A stretch of DNA of 64,000 nucleotides from Pseudolysinimonas_A sp041984585 (GTDB lineage Bacteria > Actinomycetota > Actinomycetes > Actinomycetales > Microbacteriaceae). Below, piece by piece: positions 56,529-64,000 of the stretch. Position 1 is the first letter of the stretch. Every line of letters begins with the position of its first letter. The stretch spans positions 1 through 64,000 of the forward strand of contig JBHIXX010000013.1 of assembly GCA_041984585.1 (NCBI GenBank). The letters are read 5' to 3'. Position numbers and translations under genes: made by a program. The notes under the pieces are model-generated. The model was not told the origin of the DNA and made no database searches. It saw only the letters and a program-made list of their open reading frames with translations.

Positions 56529-57752
56529 GTGACGCGGCGGTTGACGGTGCTGTTCGCGACGCTCGAGGCCGTCGCGATCGTCGCCGCGGGCATCGCCGTG
56601 CCGCTGGTGGTGCTCAGCCTGGTCTGGGCCGTGCACCTCGGTTTCGACCCCGAGTGGGCCGTGATCTGGCGCGCCGCGATCGACGTGTGGCTCCTCGGGC
56701 ACGGGGTCGACGTGACGCTCACGCTCGACGCGGAGACGGCCGCGGCTCTGGGCGTCGCGGGGGCGGAGGCGCCCGTGCCGCTCACCATCGCACTGCTCGG
56801 CTTCGCGCTGGTGAGCGCGCTGCTCGGCGCCCGGCTCGGGCGGCGCATTGCGGAGGGCGGGCATCCGCGCATCGGGGCGCCGGTCGCCCTCGTCGCGGTC
56901 GCCGGCGCCTCGCTCGGCGCGACGCTGTTCGCCGTGCATCCGCTGGCCCGCCCGTCGATCTGGCAGGGGGTGCTGCTGCCCACCGTGGTCATCGGCGTGG
57001 GGCTCGTCGTCGGCCTGCTGCCGGGGAACGACGACGCGCGCCGGCTGGTCGAGCGCATCCCGGCCGACTGGCGCGCCGGACTCGCCGCCGCCCTCCGCGC
57101 GGGACTCGGCGCCGCGGCCGCGACCCTCGCGGCGAGCGCCGTGCTGGTCACCGCGCTGCTCGTGGTCGGCTTCGCCGAGGAGATCCGGTTGTACGAGGCG
57201 CTGCACACCGAGGTCGTCGGTGGCATCGCCCTCACCGTCGGGCAGGCGGCGTTGCTGCCGAATCTGGTCGTGTGGGCGGGGTCGTGGCTGGTCGGACCCG
57301 GGTTCGCGCTGGGAGCCGGGTCGCTCGTCTCTCCGCTCGGCACCTCCGTCGGCCCGGTCCCGGCACTGCCCGTCCTGGGAGCCCTGCCCACCGGCGACGC
57401 GCCGTTCGCCTTCGCCGGGCTGCTCGTGCCGGTCGTGGCCGGGTTCCTCGCCGGCGTCGCCGTGCGCCCGGCGCTCGACCGCGTGTTCGGCGGCCTGCCG
57501 CCGGTCGTCGGCGCGCTCGTCGCGGCGGGATCGGGGGCGATCGGCGGTCTCGCGCTCGGCCTGCTCGCCGCCGCGTCGGCGGGCGCCGCCGGTCCGGGGC
57601 GGCTCGCCGAGGTCGGCCCCGACGCGCTCGCCGTCGGGCTCGCGGCGGCGGCGGAGTTCGCCGTCGCGACCGGACTCGGGCTGGCGGTCTCCGCCCGGCT
57701 GCGTCCCGTCCGGCGGGAGGACGCCCGGGGACGTCCCGGGGCGCTCCGCTAG
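56529..57752 (+). CDS. perM: PerM-like (DUF6350) integral membrane protein
   Basis: 407 residues with about ten hydrophobic helices and no soluble domain, matching the DUF6350/PerM family. In mycobacteria PerM stabilises the divisome and its gene lies next to purN and purH, exactly the order seen here. Transfer of the division role is inference. GTG 56529 follows its -10 by 6 nt. Its TAG stop doubles as the start of the purN -10 box. Confidence 0.8.
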   Translation: MTRRLTVLFATLEAVAIVAAGIAVPLVVLSLVWAVHLGFDPEWAVIWRAAIDVWLLGHGVDVTLTLDAETAAALGVAGAEAPVPLTIALLGFALVSALLGARLGRRIAEGGHPRIGAPVALVAVAGASLGATLFAVHPLARPSIWQGVLLPTVVIGVGLVVGLLPGNDDARRLVERIPADWRAGLAAALRAGLGAAAATLAASAVLVTALLVVGFAEEIRLYEALHTEVVGGIALTVGQAALLPNLVVWAGSWLVGPGFALGAGSLVSPLGTSVGPVPALPVLGALPTGDAPFAFAGLLVPVVAGFLAGVAVRPALDRVFGGLPPVVGALVAAGSGAIGGLALGLLAAASAGAAGPGRLAEVGPDALAVGLAAAAEFAVATGLGLAVSARLRPVRREDARGRPGALR

Positions 57753-57755
57753 GCT
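57750..57755 (+). promoter_or_regulatory. -10 box TAGGCT for purN, built on the perM stop codon
   Basis: TAGGCT ends 6 nt before GTG 57762; its first three bases are the TAG stop of perM (57750-57752). Confidence 0.55.
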
Positions 57756-57761
57756 GACCGC

Positions 57762-58349
57762 GTGCTGCGGCTCGTCGTCCTCATCTCCGGGGGCGGGTCC
57801 AACCTCCGCGCCCTGCTCGAGGCATCCGAGGACGCCGAGTTCCCCGCCCGCATCGTCGCCATCGGCGCCGATCTCCAGGCCGACGGGCTCGAGCACGCCG
57901 AGGACTACTCGCTGCCGTCGTTCGTCGTTCCGTTCGACGCCTACCCCGACCGTGAGGCGTGGGGCGACGAACTGCTCGACCAGATCCGCCAGTGGGAGCC
58001 CGACCTCGTCATCCTCAGCGGGTTCATGCGCCTGCTGCCGCCGCGCGTCGTCGCCGCGCTGTCGCCGAACCTGCTCAACACCCACCCGGCCTACCTGCCC
58101 GAGTTCCCCGGCGCGCACGCCGTGCGCGACGCGATCGCCGCGGGCGCGACCGAGACGGGGGCGTCGGTGATCGTCGTCGACGACGGCGTGGACACCGGTC
58201 CGGTGATCGCGCAGGAGCGCGTCGCGGTGCGCCCCGGCGACACCGAGGCGACGCTGCACGACCGCATCAAGCTCGTCGAGCGCGACCTGCTGGTGCAGGT
58301 GGTGCTCGACATCGCCAACGGCCAGATCGACCTCCGCCGGTTCGCGTGA
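57762..58349 (+). CDS. purN: Phosphoribosylglycinamide formyltransferase PurN
   Basis: 195 residues. It transfers a formyl group from 10-formyl-THF to GAR in purine synthesis. Motifs: LISGGGSNLRALLEA, the catalytic region LNTHPAYLPEFPGAHAVRDA (Asn and His), and VVDDGVDTGPVIAQ (Asp). GTG 57762 is set by its -10 box. purH follows after 31 nt with its own RBS. Confidence 0.96.
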   Translation: MLRLVVLISGGGSNLRALLEASEDAEFPARIVAIGADLQADGLEHAEDYSLPSFVVPFDAYPDREAWGDELLDQIRQWEPDLVILSGFMRLLPPRVVAALSPNLLNTHPAYLPEFPGAHAVRDAIAAGATETGASVIVVDDGVDTGPVIAQERVAVRPGDTEATLHDRIKLVERDLLVQVVLDIANGQIDLRRFA

Positions 58350-58380
58350 GCCACGGCGGCCCCAACGGAAGGAGCCCGCG

Positions 58381-59967
58381 GTGAGCGGCGCCAACATCGA
58401 CCCGTCCCTCTACCGGGAGCGCGACGTCGTGCCCGTCTCGCGGGCGCTCGTCGCGGTGAGCGACAAGACCGGGCTGGTGGAGCTGGCGACGGCGCTGCAC
58501 GCCGCCGGGGTCGAGATCGTCTCCACCGGCGGCACGTCGGCGGCGATCGCCGCGGCCGACATCCCGGTCACCCAGGTGGGCGACCTCACCGGCTTCCCCG
58601 AGCACCTCGACGGGCGCGTGCGCACCCTGCACCCGAAGGTGCACTCCGGCCTGCTCGCCGACCTGCGGCTCGAGTCGCACGAGGCGGAGCTGCAGAGGTT
58701 CGAGATCGAGCCGTTCGAGCTGGTCGTCGTGAACCTCTACCCGTTCGCCGCCACGGTCGCGTCGGGGGCGGCTCCGGATGCCGTGGTCGAGCAGATCGAC
58801 ATCGGCGGCCCCGCCATGGTGCGCGCGTCGGCGAAGAACCACGCCAACGTCGCCGTCGTCACCTCGCCCGAGCGCTACGCCGATATCGTCCAGGCGGTGC
58901 AGTCGGGCGGCACCACCCTCGACCAGCGCCGTGAGCTGGCGCGCGAGGCGTTCCGGCACACGGCGACCTACGACATCGGCGTCGCCTCGTGGATCGGCAA
59001 CGTCGTCGCCCCCGACGACGACGGCAGCGGGTTCCCCGGCTGGATGGGCGCGAGCTGGGAGCGGTCGGCCGTGCTGCGCTACGGCGAGAACTCTCACCAG
59101 TCCGCGGCGCTCTACGCGACCTCGGGAGCGGCCGGACTCGCCCAGGCGCGCCAGCTGCAGGGCAAGGAGATGTCGTACAACAACTACGTCGACACGGATG
59201 CCGCGGTGCGCGCGGCGTACGACTTCGACACCCCGGCGGTCGCGATCATCAAGCACGCCAACCCGTGCGGCATCGCGACGGCGTCGGATGTGGCGACCGC
59301 GCACGCGGCGGCCCACGCCTGCGACCCGGTGTCGGCGTTCGGCGGCGTGATCGCGATGAACCGCCCGCTCACCCGCGCGGCGGCGGAGTCGATCGCGCCG
59401 ATCTTCACCGAGGTGATCGCCGCGCCCGGGTTCGAGGAGGGCGCGCTCGAGGTGCTCGCCGACAAGCAGAACCTCCGACTGCTCCAGCTTCCCGCCGGCT
59501 TCGGCGACGGCGGCACTGAGTTCCGCCGCATCTCCGGCGGCCTCCTGGTGCAGACCGTCGACCGGCAGTTCGCGCCGGCCGCCAACTGGACCCTCGCCGC
59601 CGGCGAGCCGGTCGACGCGGGCACGCTGACCGATCTGGAGTTCGCCTGGCGCGCGTGCCGCGCGGTCAAGTCGAACGGCATCCTGCTCGCCGCGGGCGGG
59701 GCGTCGGTCGGCATCGGCATGGGGCAGGTCAACCGCGTCGACTCGTGCAAGCTCGCGGTCGACCGGGCGGGCGACCGCGCCGCCGGATCGGTGGCGGCAT
59801 CCGACGCATTCTTCCCGTTCCCCGACGGGCCGCAGATCCTGCTCGACGCGGGCGTGCGGGCCATCGTGCAGCCGGGCGGGTCGCTGCGCGACGAGGAGAC
59901 GATCGCGGCGGTCGCCGAGGCGGGCGCGACGATGTATTTCACCGGGGAGCGCCACTTCTTCCACTGA
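58381..59967 (+). CDS. purH: Bifunctional AICAR transformylase / IMP cyclohydrolase PurH
   Basis: 528 residues; last two steps to IMP. N-terminal MGS/IMP cyclohydrolase domain: SDKTGLVELATALHAAGV and STGGTSAAIAAA, then RTLHPKVHSGLLA. C-terminal transformylase: RYGENSHQSAALY, IKHANPCGIA and SVGIGMGQVNRVDS. GTG 58381 has GGAAGGAG 8 nt upstream. It is the last gene of the perM-purN-purH group. Confidence 0.97.
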   Translation: MSGANIDPSLYRERDVVPVSRALVAVSDKTGLVELATALHAAGVEIVSTGGTSAAIAAADIPVTQVGDLTGFPEHLDGRVRTLHPKVHSGLLADLRLESHEAELQRFEIEPFELVVVNLYPFAATVASGAAPDAVVEQIDIGGPAMVRASAKNHANVAVVTSPERYADIVQAVQSGGTTLDQRRELAREAFRHTATYDIGVASWIGNVVAPDDDGSGFPGWMGASWERSAVLRYGENSHQSAALYATSGAAGLAQARQLQGKEMSYNNYVDTDAAVRAAYDFDTPAVAIIKHANPCGIATASDVATAHAAAHACDPVSAFGGVIAMNRPLTRAAAESIAPIFTEVIAAPGFEEGALEVLADKQNLRLLQLPAGFGDGGTEFRRISGGLLVQTVDRQFAPAANWTLAAGEPVDAGTLTDLEFAWRACRAVKSNGILLAAGGASVGIGMGQVNRVDSCKLAVDRAGDRAAGSVAASDAFFPFPDGPQILLDAGVRAIVQPGGSLRDEETIAAVAEAGATMYFTGERHFFH

Positions 59968-59984
59968 CGGTCGGTCGTTCCCGC

Positions 59985-59990
59985 CAGGCT
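59985..59990 (+). promoter_or_regulatory. -10 box CAGGCT for the LLM oxidoreductase gene
   Basis: CAGGCT ends 6 nt before ATG 59997. The intervening GAGGGG abuts the ATG, too close to serve as an RBS. Confidence 0.45.
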
Positions 59991-59996
59991 GAGGGG

Positions 59997-60794
59997 ATGT
60001 CGACACCGATCGTCGGGGCGATCATCCGCCCGCAGCTCCCGCCCGAGCAGTACCTGCCCGCCGCCCGGGCGGCCTCCGAGGCCGGCCTCGCGGAGCTGTG
60101 GCTGTGGGAGGACTGCTTCGCCGAGTCAGGGCTCGGGCCCGCGGCGGCGATCCTCGGGGCGACCGAGCGGATGCGGGTGGGGATCGGCGTGATGCCCTTC
60201 CCGCTGCGGGCGGTCGCGCTCGCCGCGATGGAGGTCGCGACTCTCGAGCGCATGTTCCCGGGCCGCCTCATCCCCGGGTTCGGACACGGCGTGCAGGGCT
60301 GGATGGCGCAGGCCGGGGTGCGCGCCGCCTCGCCGCTCGGCCTCGAGCGCGAGTACGCGACGGCGTTGCGGGCGCTGCTCGCCGGCGACGAGGTGACGAC
60401 CGCGGGCGACTACGTGCGGCTCGACCGGGTGCGCCTGGAGTGGCCGCCGGCGACGGTACCGGGCATCCACCTCGCGGCGACCGGGCCGAAGTCGCTGCGG
60501 GTCTCCGGCGAGGTCGGGGACGGCACCGTGCTGGTGTCGGACACCGCACCGGATGCGTTCGCCGCGATCCGCGACACCGTGCTCGAGGGCCGGAAGGCGG
60601 CGGGTCGTAGCGGCGACCACATGTTCACCGTGTTCGCCGCTCCGGAGGCGCCGACCCCCGACGGCGTCGCCGCGACGATCGCCGAGTGGGCGTCGGTCGG
60701 CGCCGACCGCGTCGTGCTCGAGCCGGCCGCCGACGACGCGGATGCCGAGGCCTTCGTGCGCGCGGTGGCGGAGGGCGCTCGCCAGGTGGCGTGA
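59997..60794 (+). CDS. LLM-class flavin-dependent (F420- or FMN-dependent) oxidoreductase
   Basis: A 265-residue luciferase-like TIM barrel. It shows the family run AARAASEAGLAELWLWEDCF, VGIGVMPFPLRAVALAAMEVATLERMFPGRLIPGFGHG and HLAATGPKSLRVSGEVGDGTVLV, typical of F420-dependent members, though FMN cannot be excluded. The substrate is unknown. It converges on the alkyltransferase-like gene. Confidence 0.88.
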   Translation: MSTPIVGAIIRPQLPPEQYLPAARAASEAGLAELWLWEDCFAESGLGPAAAILGATERMRVGIGVMPFPLRAVALAAMEVATLERMFPGRLIPGFGHGVQGWMAQAGVRAASPLGLEREYATALRALLAGDEVTTAGDYVRLDRVRLEWPPATVPGIHLAATGPKSLRVSGEVGDGTVLVSDTAPDAFAAIRDTVLEGRKAAGRSGDHMFTVFAAPEAPTPDGVAATIAEWASVGADRVVLEPAADDADAEAFVRAVAEGARQVA

Positions 60795-60844
60795 CTGCGC
60801 CGCCGCGTGGGCCTTCGGCGGTGCGAGAGGTGCGAGCGCGCCGC

Positions 60845-61162
60845 TCAGGGTCGGTGACGCGCCGCCCGCAGGTCGATCTTGTAACCGCCGTCGGCGGTTT
60901 CGACCAGCGGCGTCCCCTCGGCGTCGAAGTGCCGACGCGCGCGGTCCTCGTGGCCGATCGCCGGAAGTCCGGAGGCGCGGATCACCCGCCACCACGGCAC
61001 CTCGTGGCCGGCGGTCGCCATGACCCGGCCCACGGCCCGGGCGGCGCGCGAGCCCAGCGCGGCGGCGACGTCGCCGTAGGTCATCACCCGTCCGGGCGGG
61101 ATCGCGGCGACGACGTCGAGCACCGCCTCGGCAAAGTCCGCGCCGGGCATCCGACCGGCCAT
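60845..61162 (-). CDS. Alkyltransferase-like protein (MGMT family, ATL)
   Basis: A 105-residue protein with the MGMT DNA-binding helix-turn-helix (VMTYGDVAAALGSRAARAVGRVM). The active-site PCHR of the methyltransferase is replaced by PWWRVI: no acceptor Cys, so it cannot repair directly. ATL proteins flag O6-alkylguanine for nucleotide excision repair. Length matches ATLs. The stop of the GNAT gene lies 23 nt beyond its ATG. Confidence 0.93.
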   Translation of the reverse strand: MAGRMPGADFAEAVLDVVAAIPPGRVMTYGDVAAALGSRAARAVGRVMATAGHEVPWWRVIRASGLPAIGHEDRARRHFDAEGTPLVETADGGYKIDLRAARHRP

Positions 61163-61184
61163 CGGCGGCGTGCTCGTCCGAACG

Positions 61185-61637
61185 TCAGAGCTTCAGGACG
61201 CCGAGGTTCTCGCCGAACGGCGTCTCCCCGGTGACCTCGAACCCGACGGCCTTGAAGAACTCCTCGGGCCCGTCCTCGCCGCTCGCCCAGACGACGGTCG
61301 CCTGGTCGAAGCCGCGCCGCCGCGCCTCGTCGGCGAACGCCCGCACCGCGAACCGGCCGACGCCGCGCCCCTGAGCCTCGGCGGCGACGCTCACCTGCCA
61401 CAGCGCGGCGCGCAGATGCTCCTCGGTCGCATCCGGGTCGAACGCGCCCATGATGTACCCCACGACGTCGTCGCCGTCGACGATCACCCGCGGCCAGGAG
61501 CCGGCCGGGTCGAGCTGCTCCTCGACGTCGGTGTACGTCGCCGGCTTGACGAACGCCTCCTGCCCCGGCTTGAGGGTGAGGCTGTTCGCGGCCGCCGCGT
61601 TCTGCGCGGTCAGCTCTTCGATCCTCAGGTCGGCCAT
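61185..61637 (-). CDS. GNAT-family N-acetyltransferase
   Basis: 150 residues. Acetyl-CoA motif QVSVAAEAQGRGVGRFAVRAFADEARRRG and the C-terminal strand FFKAVGFEVTGETPFGE are typical. Substrate unknown. ATG 61637 is chosen because a -10 TAGCCT ends 7 nt upstream; the longer open frame is Arg/Pro-rich and crosses the icd control region. It lies upstream of the ATL gene on the same strand and may be co-transcribed with it. Confidence 0.86.
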   Translation of the reverse strand: MADLRIEELTAQNAAAANSLTLKPGQEAFVKPATYTDVEEQLDPAGSWPRVIVDGDDVVGYIMGAFDPDATEEHLRAALWQVSVAAEAQGRGVGRFAVRAFADEARRRGFDQATVVWASGEDGPEEFFKAVGFEVTGETPFGENLGVLKL

Positions 61638-61644
61638 ACCGGTC

Positions 61645-61650
61645 AGGCTA
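61645..61650 (-). promoter_or_regulatory. -10 box TAGCCT for the GNAT gene
   Basis: Reads TAGCCT on the minus strand, 7 nt before ATG 61637. Confidence 0.55.
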
Positions 61651-61669
61651 ACGCGAACGACCGACGAAG

Positions 61670-61687
61670 TATCTCGATGTCGAGATA
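61670..61687. promoter_or_regulatory. Palindromic operator at the icd promoter
   Basis: Perfect 18-bp palindrome TATCTCGA-TG-TCGAGATA. Its right half overlaps the -35 position of the icd promoter (-10 at 61702-61707). The 14-bp core matches the sucCD leader palindrome at 43867-43880 except for one centre base. Confidence 0.75.
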
Positions 61688-61701
61688 TCGCTCGCGGGCG
61701 G

Positions 61702-61707
61702 TAGGCT
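61702..61707 (+). promoter_or_regulatory. -10 box TAGGCT for icd
   Basis: TAGGCT predicts a start near 61713 and a leader of about 97 nt. The -35-like TGTCGA at 61678-61683 lies 18 bp upstream, within the palindrome. Confidence 0.5.
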
Positions 61708-61810
61708 GGTCGCCGGTCCGCGGGCGGCAGATCCCGCCCGGGCCGCCGCACGCCGGGATCCGTTCCCGGAGCACGCCGGGACGGCATCCCGGACCGACGA
61801 GAGGGAGAAC

Positions 61811-63031
61811 GTGGTCGACAAGATCAAGGTCGAGGGAACGGTCGTCGAGCTCGACGGCGACGAGATGACCCGCATCATCTGGCAGTTCATCAAGGACCGC
61901 CTCATCCACCCGTACCTCGACGTGAATCTCGAGTACTACGACCTCGGCATCGAGCACCGCGACGCGACCGACGACCAGGTCACGATCGACGCGGCCCACG
62001 CCATCCAGAAGCACGGCGTCGGCGTCAAGTGCGCGACCATCACCCCCGACGAGGCCCGCGTCGAGGAGTTCGGCCTGAAGAAGATGTGGCGCAGCCCGAA
62101 CGGCACGATCCGCAACATCCTCGGCGGCGTCATCTTCCGCGAGCCGATCATCATCAGCAACATCCCGCGTCTGGTGCCGGGCTGGAACAAGCCGATCATC
62201 GTCGGCCGGCACGCGTTCGGCGACCAGTACCGCGCCACCGACTTCAAGTTCGACGGCCCCGGAACCCTGACCGTCAGCTTCCAGCCGCAGGACGGCGGCG
62301 AGGCCCAGTCGTTCGAGGTCTTCCAGGCCCCGGGCTCGGGCGTCGCGATGGCGATGTACAACCTCGACGCCTCGATCAAGGACTTCGCGCGCGCCTCGTT
62401 CAACTACGGCCTGGCCCGCAAGTACCCGGTCTACCTGTCGACCAAGAACACGATCCTCAAGGCCTACGACGGCCGCTTCAAGGACCTGTTCCAGGAGGTG
62501 TTCGACGCCGAGTTCAAGGACCAGTACGACGCGGCCGGGCTCACCTACGAGCACCGCCTGATCGACGACATGGTCGCCTCCGCGCTCAAGTGGGAGGGCG
62601 GCTACATCTGGGCCACCAAGAACTACGACGGCGACGTGCAGTCCGACACCGTCGCGCAGGGCTACGGCTCGCTCGGCCTGATGACGTCGGTGCTCACCAC
62701 GCCCGACGGCAAGATCGTCGAGGCCGAGGCGGCGCACGGCACCGTCACCCGGCACTACCGCCAGCACCAGCAGGGCAAGCCCACCTCGACCAACCCGATC
62801 GCGTCGATCTACGCCTGGACCCGGGGGCTCATGCACCGCGGCAAGCTCGACGGCAACGACGCGCTGATCGGGTTCGCGCAGAGCCTCGAGGACGTCGTCA
62901 TCGAGACCGTCGAGAGCGGCAAGATGACCAAGGACCTCGCGCTGCTGGTCGGCCCCGACCAGGAGTGGCAGACCACCGAGGAGTTCCTCGCCACCCTCGA
63001 CGAGAACCTCCAGGCCAAGCTCGGCGCCTGA
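61811..63031 (+). CDS. icd: NADP-dependent isocitrate dehydrogenase, dimeric eukaryote-like type
   Basis: 406 residues. TCA-cycle enzyme making 2-oxoglutarate and NADPH from isocitrate. It opens IKVEGTVVELDGDEMTRIIWQFIKD cut across the first strand, with the substrate loop RSPNGTIRNILGGVIFREPI, GRHAFGDQYRATD, and catalytic/metal Asp in IDDMVA and YDGDVQSD. This is the homodimeric type of about 400 residues, not the monomeric 740-residue form found in corynebacteria. GTG 61811 has RBS GAGGGAG. A palindromic operator lies at its promoter. Confidence 0.96.
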   Translation: MVDKIKVEGTVVELDGDEMTRIIWQFIKDRLIHPYLDVNLEYYDLGIEHRDATDDQVTIDAAHAIQKHGVGVKCATITPDEARVEEFGLKKMWRSPNGTIRNILGGVIFREPIIISNIPRLVPGWNKPIIVGRHAFGDQYRATDFKFDGPGTLTVSFQPQDGGEAQSFEVFQAPGSGVAMAMYNLDASIKDFARASFNYGLARKYPVYLSTKNTILKAYDGRFKDLFQEVFDAEFKDQYDAAGLTYEHRLIDDMVASALKWEGGYIWATKNYDGDVQSDTVAQGYGSLGLMTSVLTTPDGKIVEAEAAHGTVTRHYRQHQQGKPTSTNPIASIYAWTRGLMHRGKLDGNDALIGFAQSLEDVVIETVESGKMTKDLALLVGPDQEWQTTEEFLATLDENLQAKLGA

Positions 63032-63036
63032 GTCGC

Positions 63037-63077
63037 CACGAACGCCCCGGATGCCGCCCGCATCCGGGGCGTTCGTG
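63037..63077 (+). terminator. Terminator of icd
   Basis: Perfect 18-bp stem (CACGAACGCCCCGGATGC and complement) with a 5-nt CGCCC loop, 5 nt after the stop codon. Confidence 0.9.
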
Positions 63078-63137
63078 CGTCCGGGCGACGCGTCCGGGCG
63101 GGTGGATCGGGGCGGCGCACCCGGCCGGGTCCTCGGC

Positions 63138-63710
63138 TCAGCGGTAGTGGCGCTCGCCTCTCGCGGCCTTCTCGACGATGTCGGCCACCCGCGCGGCGCG
63201 GACCGCGGGGGTCGTGATCCGGGTCAGGCGGTAGATGATCAGGAAGCGGTCCTGTTTGGGCAGGCCGTCGACGAACGCCGCGGCGGCGGGGACGGCGTCG
63301 AGCGCCGCGCGCAGGTCGTCGGGCAGCTCGGCGCCGGCGATGCGGTACGCGGCGTCCCAGCGGCCGTCGGCCTTGGCCGCCTCGACCTCGGCGAGGCCGG
63401 CGGGACGCATCCGGCCCTCCGCGATGAGCCGCTCGACGTTGGCGACGTTCACCTGCGACCACGAGCTGCGCCGGCGGCGCGGGGTGAACGCCTGCTGGGT
63501 GAAGTCGTCGTCGAGGCGCTTCACCATCCCGTCGATCCAGCCGTGGCAGAGCGCCACGTCGACGGCCTCGGCCCACGTCATCCCGGGCTGCCGCGAGGTC
63601 TTCTTGCGGATGGCGAGCCGCACGCCCGCGGCCGGAGGGTCGTCGGCGAGGAACGCGTCCCACTCCTCCGCCGTGAGGCGGAGCAGGGGCTTCTCGTCGA
63701 AGCTCGCCAT
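63138..63710 (-). CDS. YdeI / OmpD-associated family protein
   Basis: 190 residues. YdeI pattern: WDAFLADDPPAAGVRLAIRKKTS, ALCHGWIDGMVKRLDDDFTQQAFTPRRRRSSWSQVNVANVERLI cut into two blocks, and a C-terminal LPKQDRFLIIYRLTRITTPAVRAARV. Small soluble protein linked to stress tolerance in some bacteria; mechanism unknown. ATG 63710 follows a -10 TAGAGT by 6 nt. Confidence 0.87.
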   Translation of the reverse strand: MASFDEKPLLRLTAEEWDAFLADDPPAAGVRLAIRKKTSRQPGMTWAEAVDVALCHGWIDGMVKRLDDDFTQQAFTPRRRRSSWSQVNVANVERLIAEGRMRPAGLAEVEAAKADGRWDAAYRIAGAELPDDLRAALDAVPAAAAFVDGLPKQDRFLIIYRLTRITTPAVRAARVADIVEKAARGERHYR

Positions 63711-63716
63711 GCGCCG

Positions 63717-63722
63717 ACTCTA
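63717..63722 (-). promoter_or_regulatory. -10 box TAGAGT for the YdeI gene
   Basis: Reads TAGAGT on the minus strand, 6 nt before ATG 63710. Confidence 0.5.
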
Positions 63723-63747
63723 GGGGCGGCGTGCGACGCCGACAGCA

Positions 63748-63782
63748 CGAGGGCCCGGAGCCTGTCGGCATCCGGGCCCTCG
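63748..63782 (-). terminator. Terminator of the Hsp20 gene
   Basis: Perfect 12-bp stem CGAGGGCCCGGA / TCCGGGCCCTCG with an 11-nt loop, 13 nt after the Hsp20 stop on the minus strand. Confidence 0.8.
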
Positions 63783-63795
63783 AGGGGGAGCGTGG

Positions 63796-64000
63796 TTACG
63801 CCTCGACCTCGACCTTCGGCGAGACCGCCTGCACGGCGACCTTGCGCGGCTTGGCCTTCTCGCTGATCGGGATCAGCACGCTCAGCACGCCGTTCTCGTA
63901 CGACGCCGAGATGTTCTCGGTGTCGATGCCCTGGCCGACGTTGAGCTGGCGCAGGTACGAGCCGCCGGAGCGCTCGCGGGCGATCCACTTCACACCCTCC
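63796..64000 (-). CDS. Hsp20/alpha-crystallin small heat shock protein (5' end cut off)
   Basis: The last 68 codons of an Hsp20 chaperone; the frame stays open to the window edge, so the start lies beyond 64000. Visible is the C-terminal half of the alpha-crystallin domain: GVKWIARERSGGSYLRQL, then ISASYENGVLSVLIPISEKAKPRK, the family consensus A-x-x-x-n-GVL. Cytoplasmic holdase for unfolding proteins. Promoter elements such as HAIR or CIRCE cannot be seen. Confidence 0.93.
   Translation of the reverse strand, partial: EGVKWIARERSGGSYLRQLNVGQGIDTENISASYENGVLSVLIPISEKAKPRKVAVQAVSPKVEVEA

Overview
The window is very GC-rich chromosomal DNA from an actinobacterium, most likely a member of the Microbacteriaceae (order Micrococcales). 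Four things point there: the gene order tRNA-Thr / tRNA-Met / two MaoC-type dehydratases / murB / aspC / tRNA-Trp / secE / nusG / rplK / rplA, menaquinone genes, a DUF2510 protein with an LAxTG (class E sortase-type) anchored protein, and many genes that start directly at a -10 box. It is almost all housekeeping DNA. I see no phage, transposon, integron or CRISPR array.

Layout. 1-7110: menaquinone and polyprenyl genes (menD, menF, menG, polyprenyl diphosphate synthase) with a PPK2 kinase and an FprA-type reductase. 7159-10934: a MarR/SnoaL pair with a palindromic operator, cardiolipin synthase, YajQ and a lytic transglycosylase. 10978-18569: tRNA-Tyr, a penicillin-binding-type hydrolase, an inositol monophosphatase, an M23 peptidase with a short leader ORF, two divergent GH13 enzymes, then tRNA-Thr and tRNA-Met. 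18658-29304: a DUF2510 protein, a free-standing 26-residue Cys-x-x-Cys peptide gene, hadA/hadB-like genes, murB, aspC, an LAMTG surface protein, tRNA-Trp, secE, nusG, a DUF368 carrier, rplK and rplA. 29349-43714: small enzymes, membrane proteins, a two-component system with a secreted partner, GDPD, PcrA and an MFS pump. 43829-47188: sucCD and an MBL hydrolase. 47272-48762: a small accessory patch (lipoprotein, membrane protein, MNT/HEPN pair with a shortened HEPN) whose codon use looks less GC-biased. 48845-54765: an IclR-regulated glycerol/dihydroxyacetone operon (glpF-dhaK-dhaL-dhaM) whose last gene fuses DhaM, HPr and a complete Enzyme I. 54866-64000: a tripeptidyl-peptidase-like lipoprotein, perM-purN-purH, an LLM oxidoreductase, an alkyltransferase-like protein, a GNAT enzyme, icd, YdeI and the end of an Hsp20 gene.

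Regulatory themes. (1) About 25 genes have a [T/C]ANNNT -10 box ending about 6 nt (range 6-10) before the start codon, so their mRNAs should be leaderless; this spacing also settles several start codons. (2) In two divergent pairs the two -10 boxes share their TA, giving a symmetric ANNNTANNNT core. (3) Near-identical palindromes, TCTCGA-YG-TCGAGA, lie in front of icd and sucCD, two TCA-cycle loci 18 kb apart. (4) Palindromic operators sit between the divergent marR/snoaL and iclR/glpF genes and in front of an MDR oxidoreductase. (5) The short CxxC peptide gene has its own near-consensus promoter, strong RBS and terminator.
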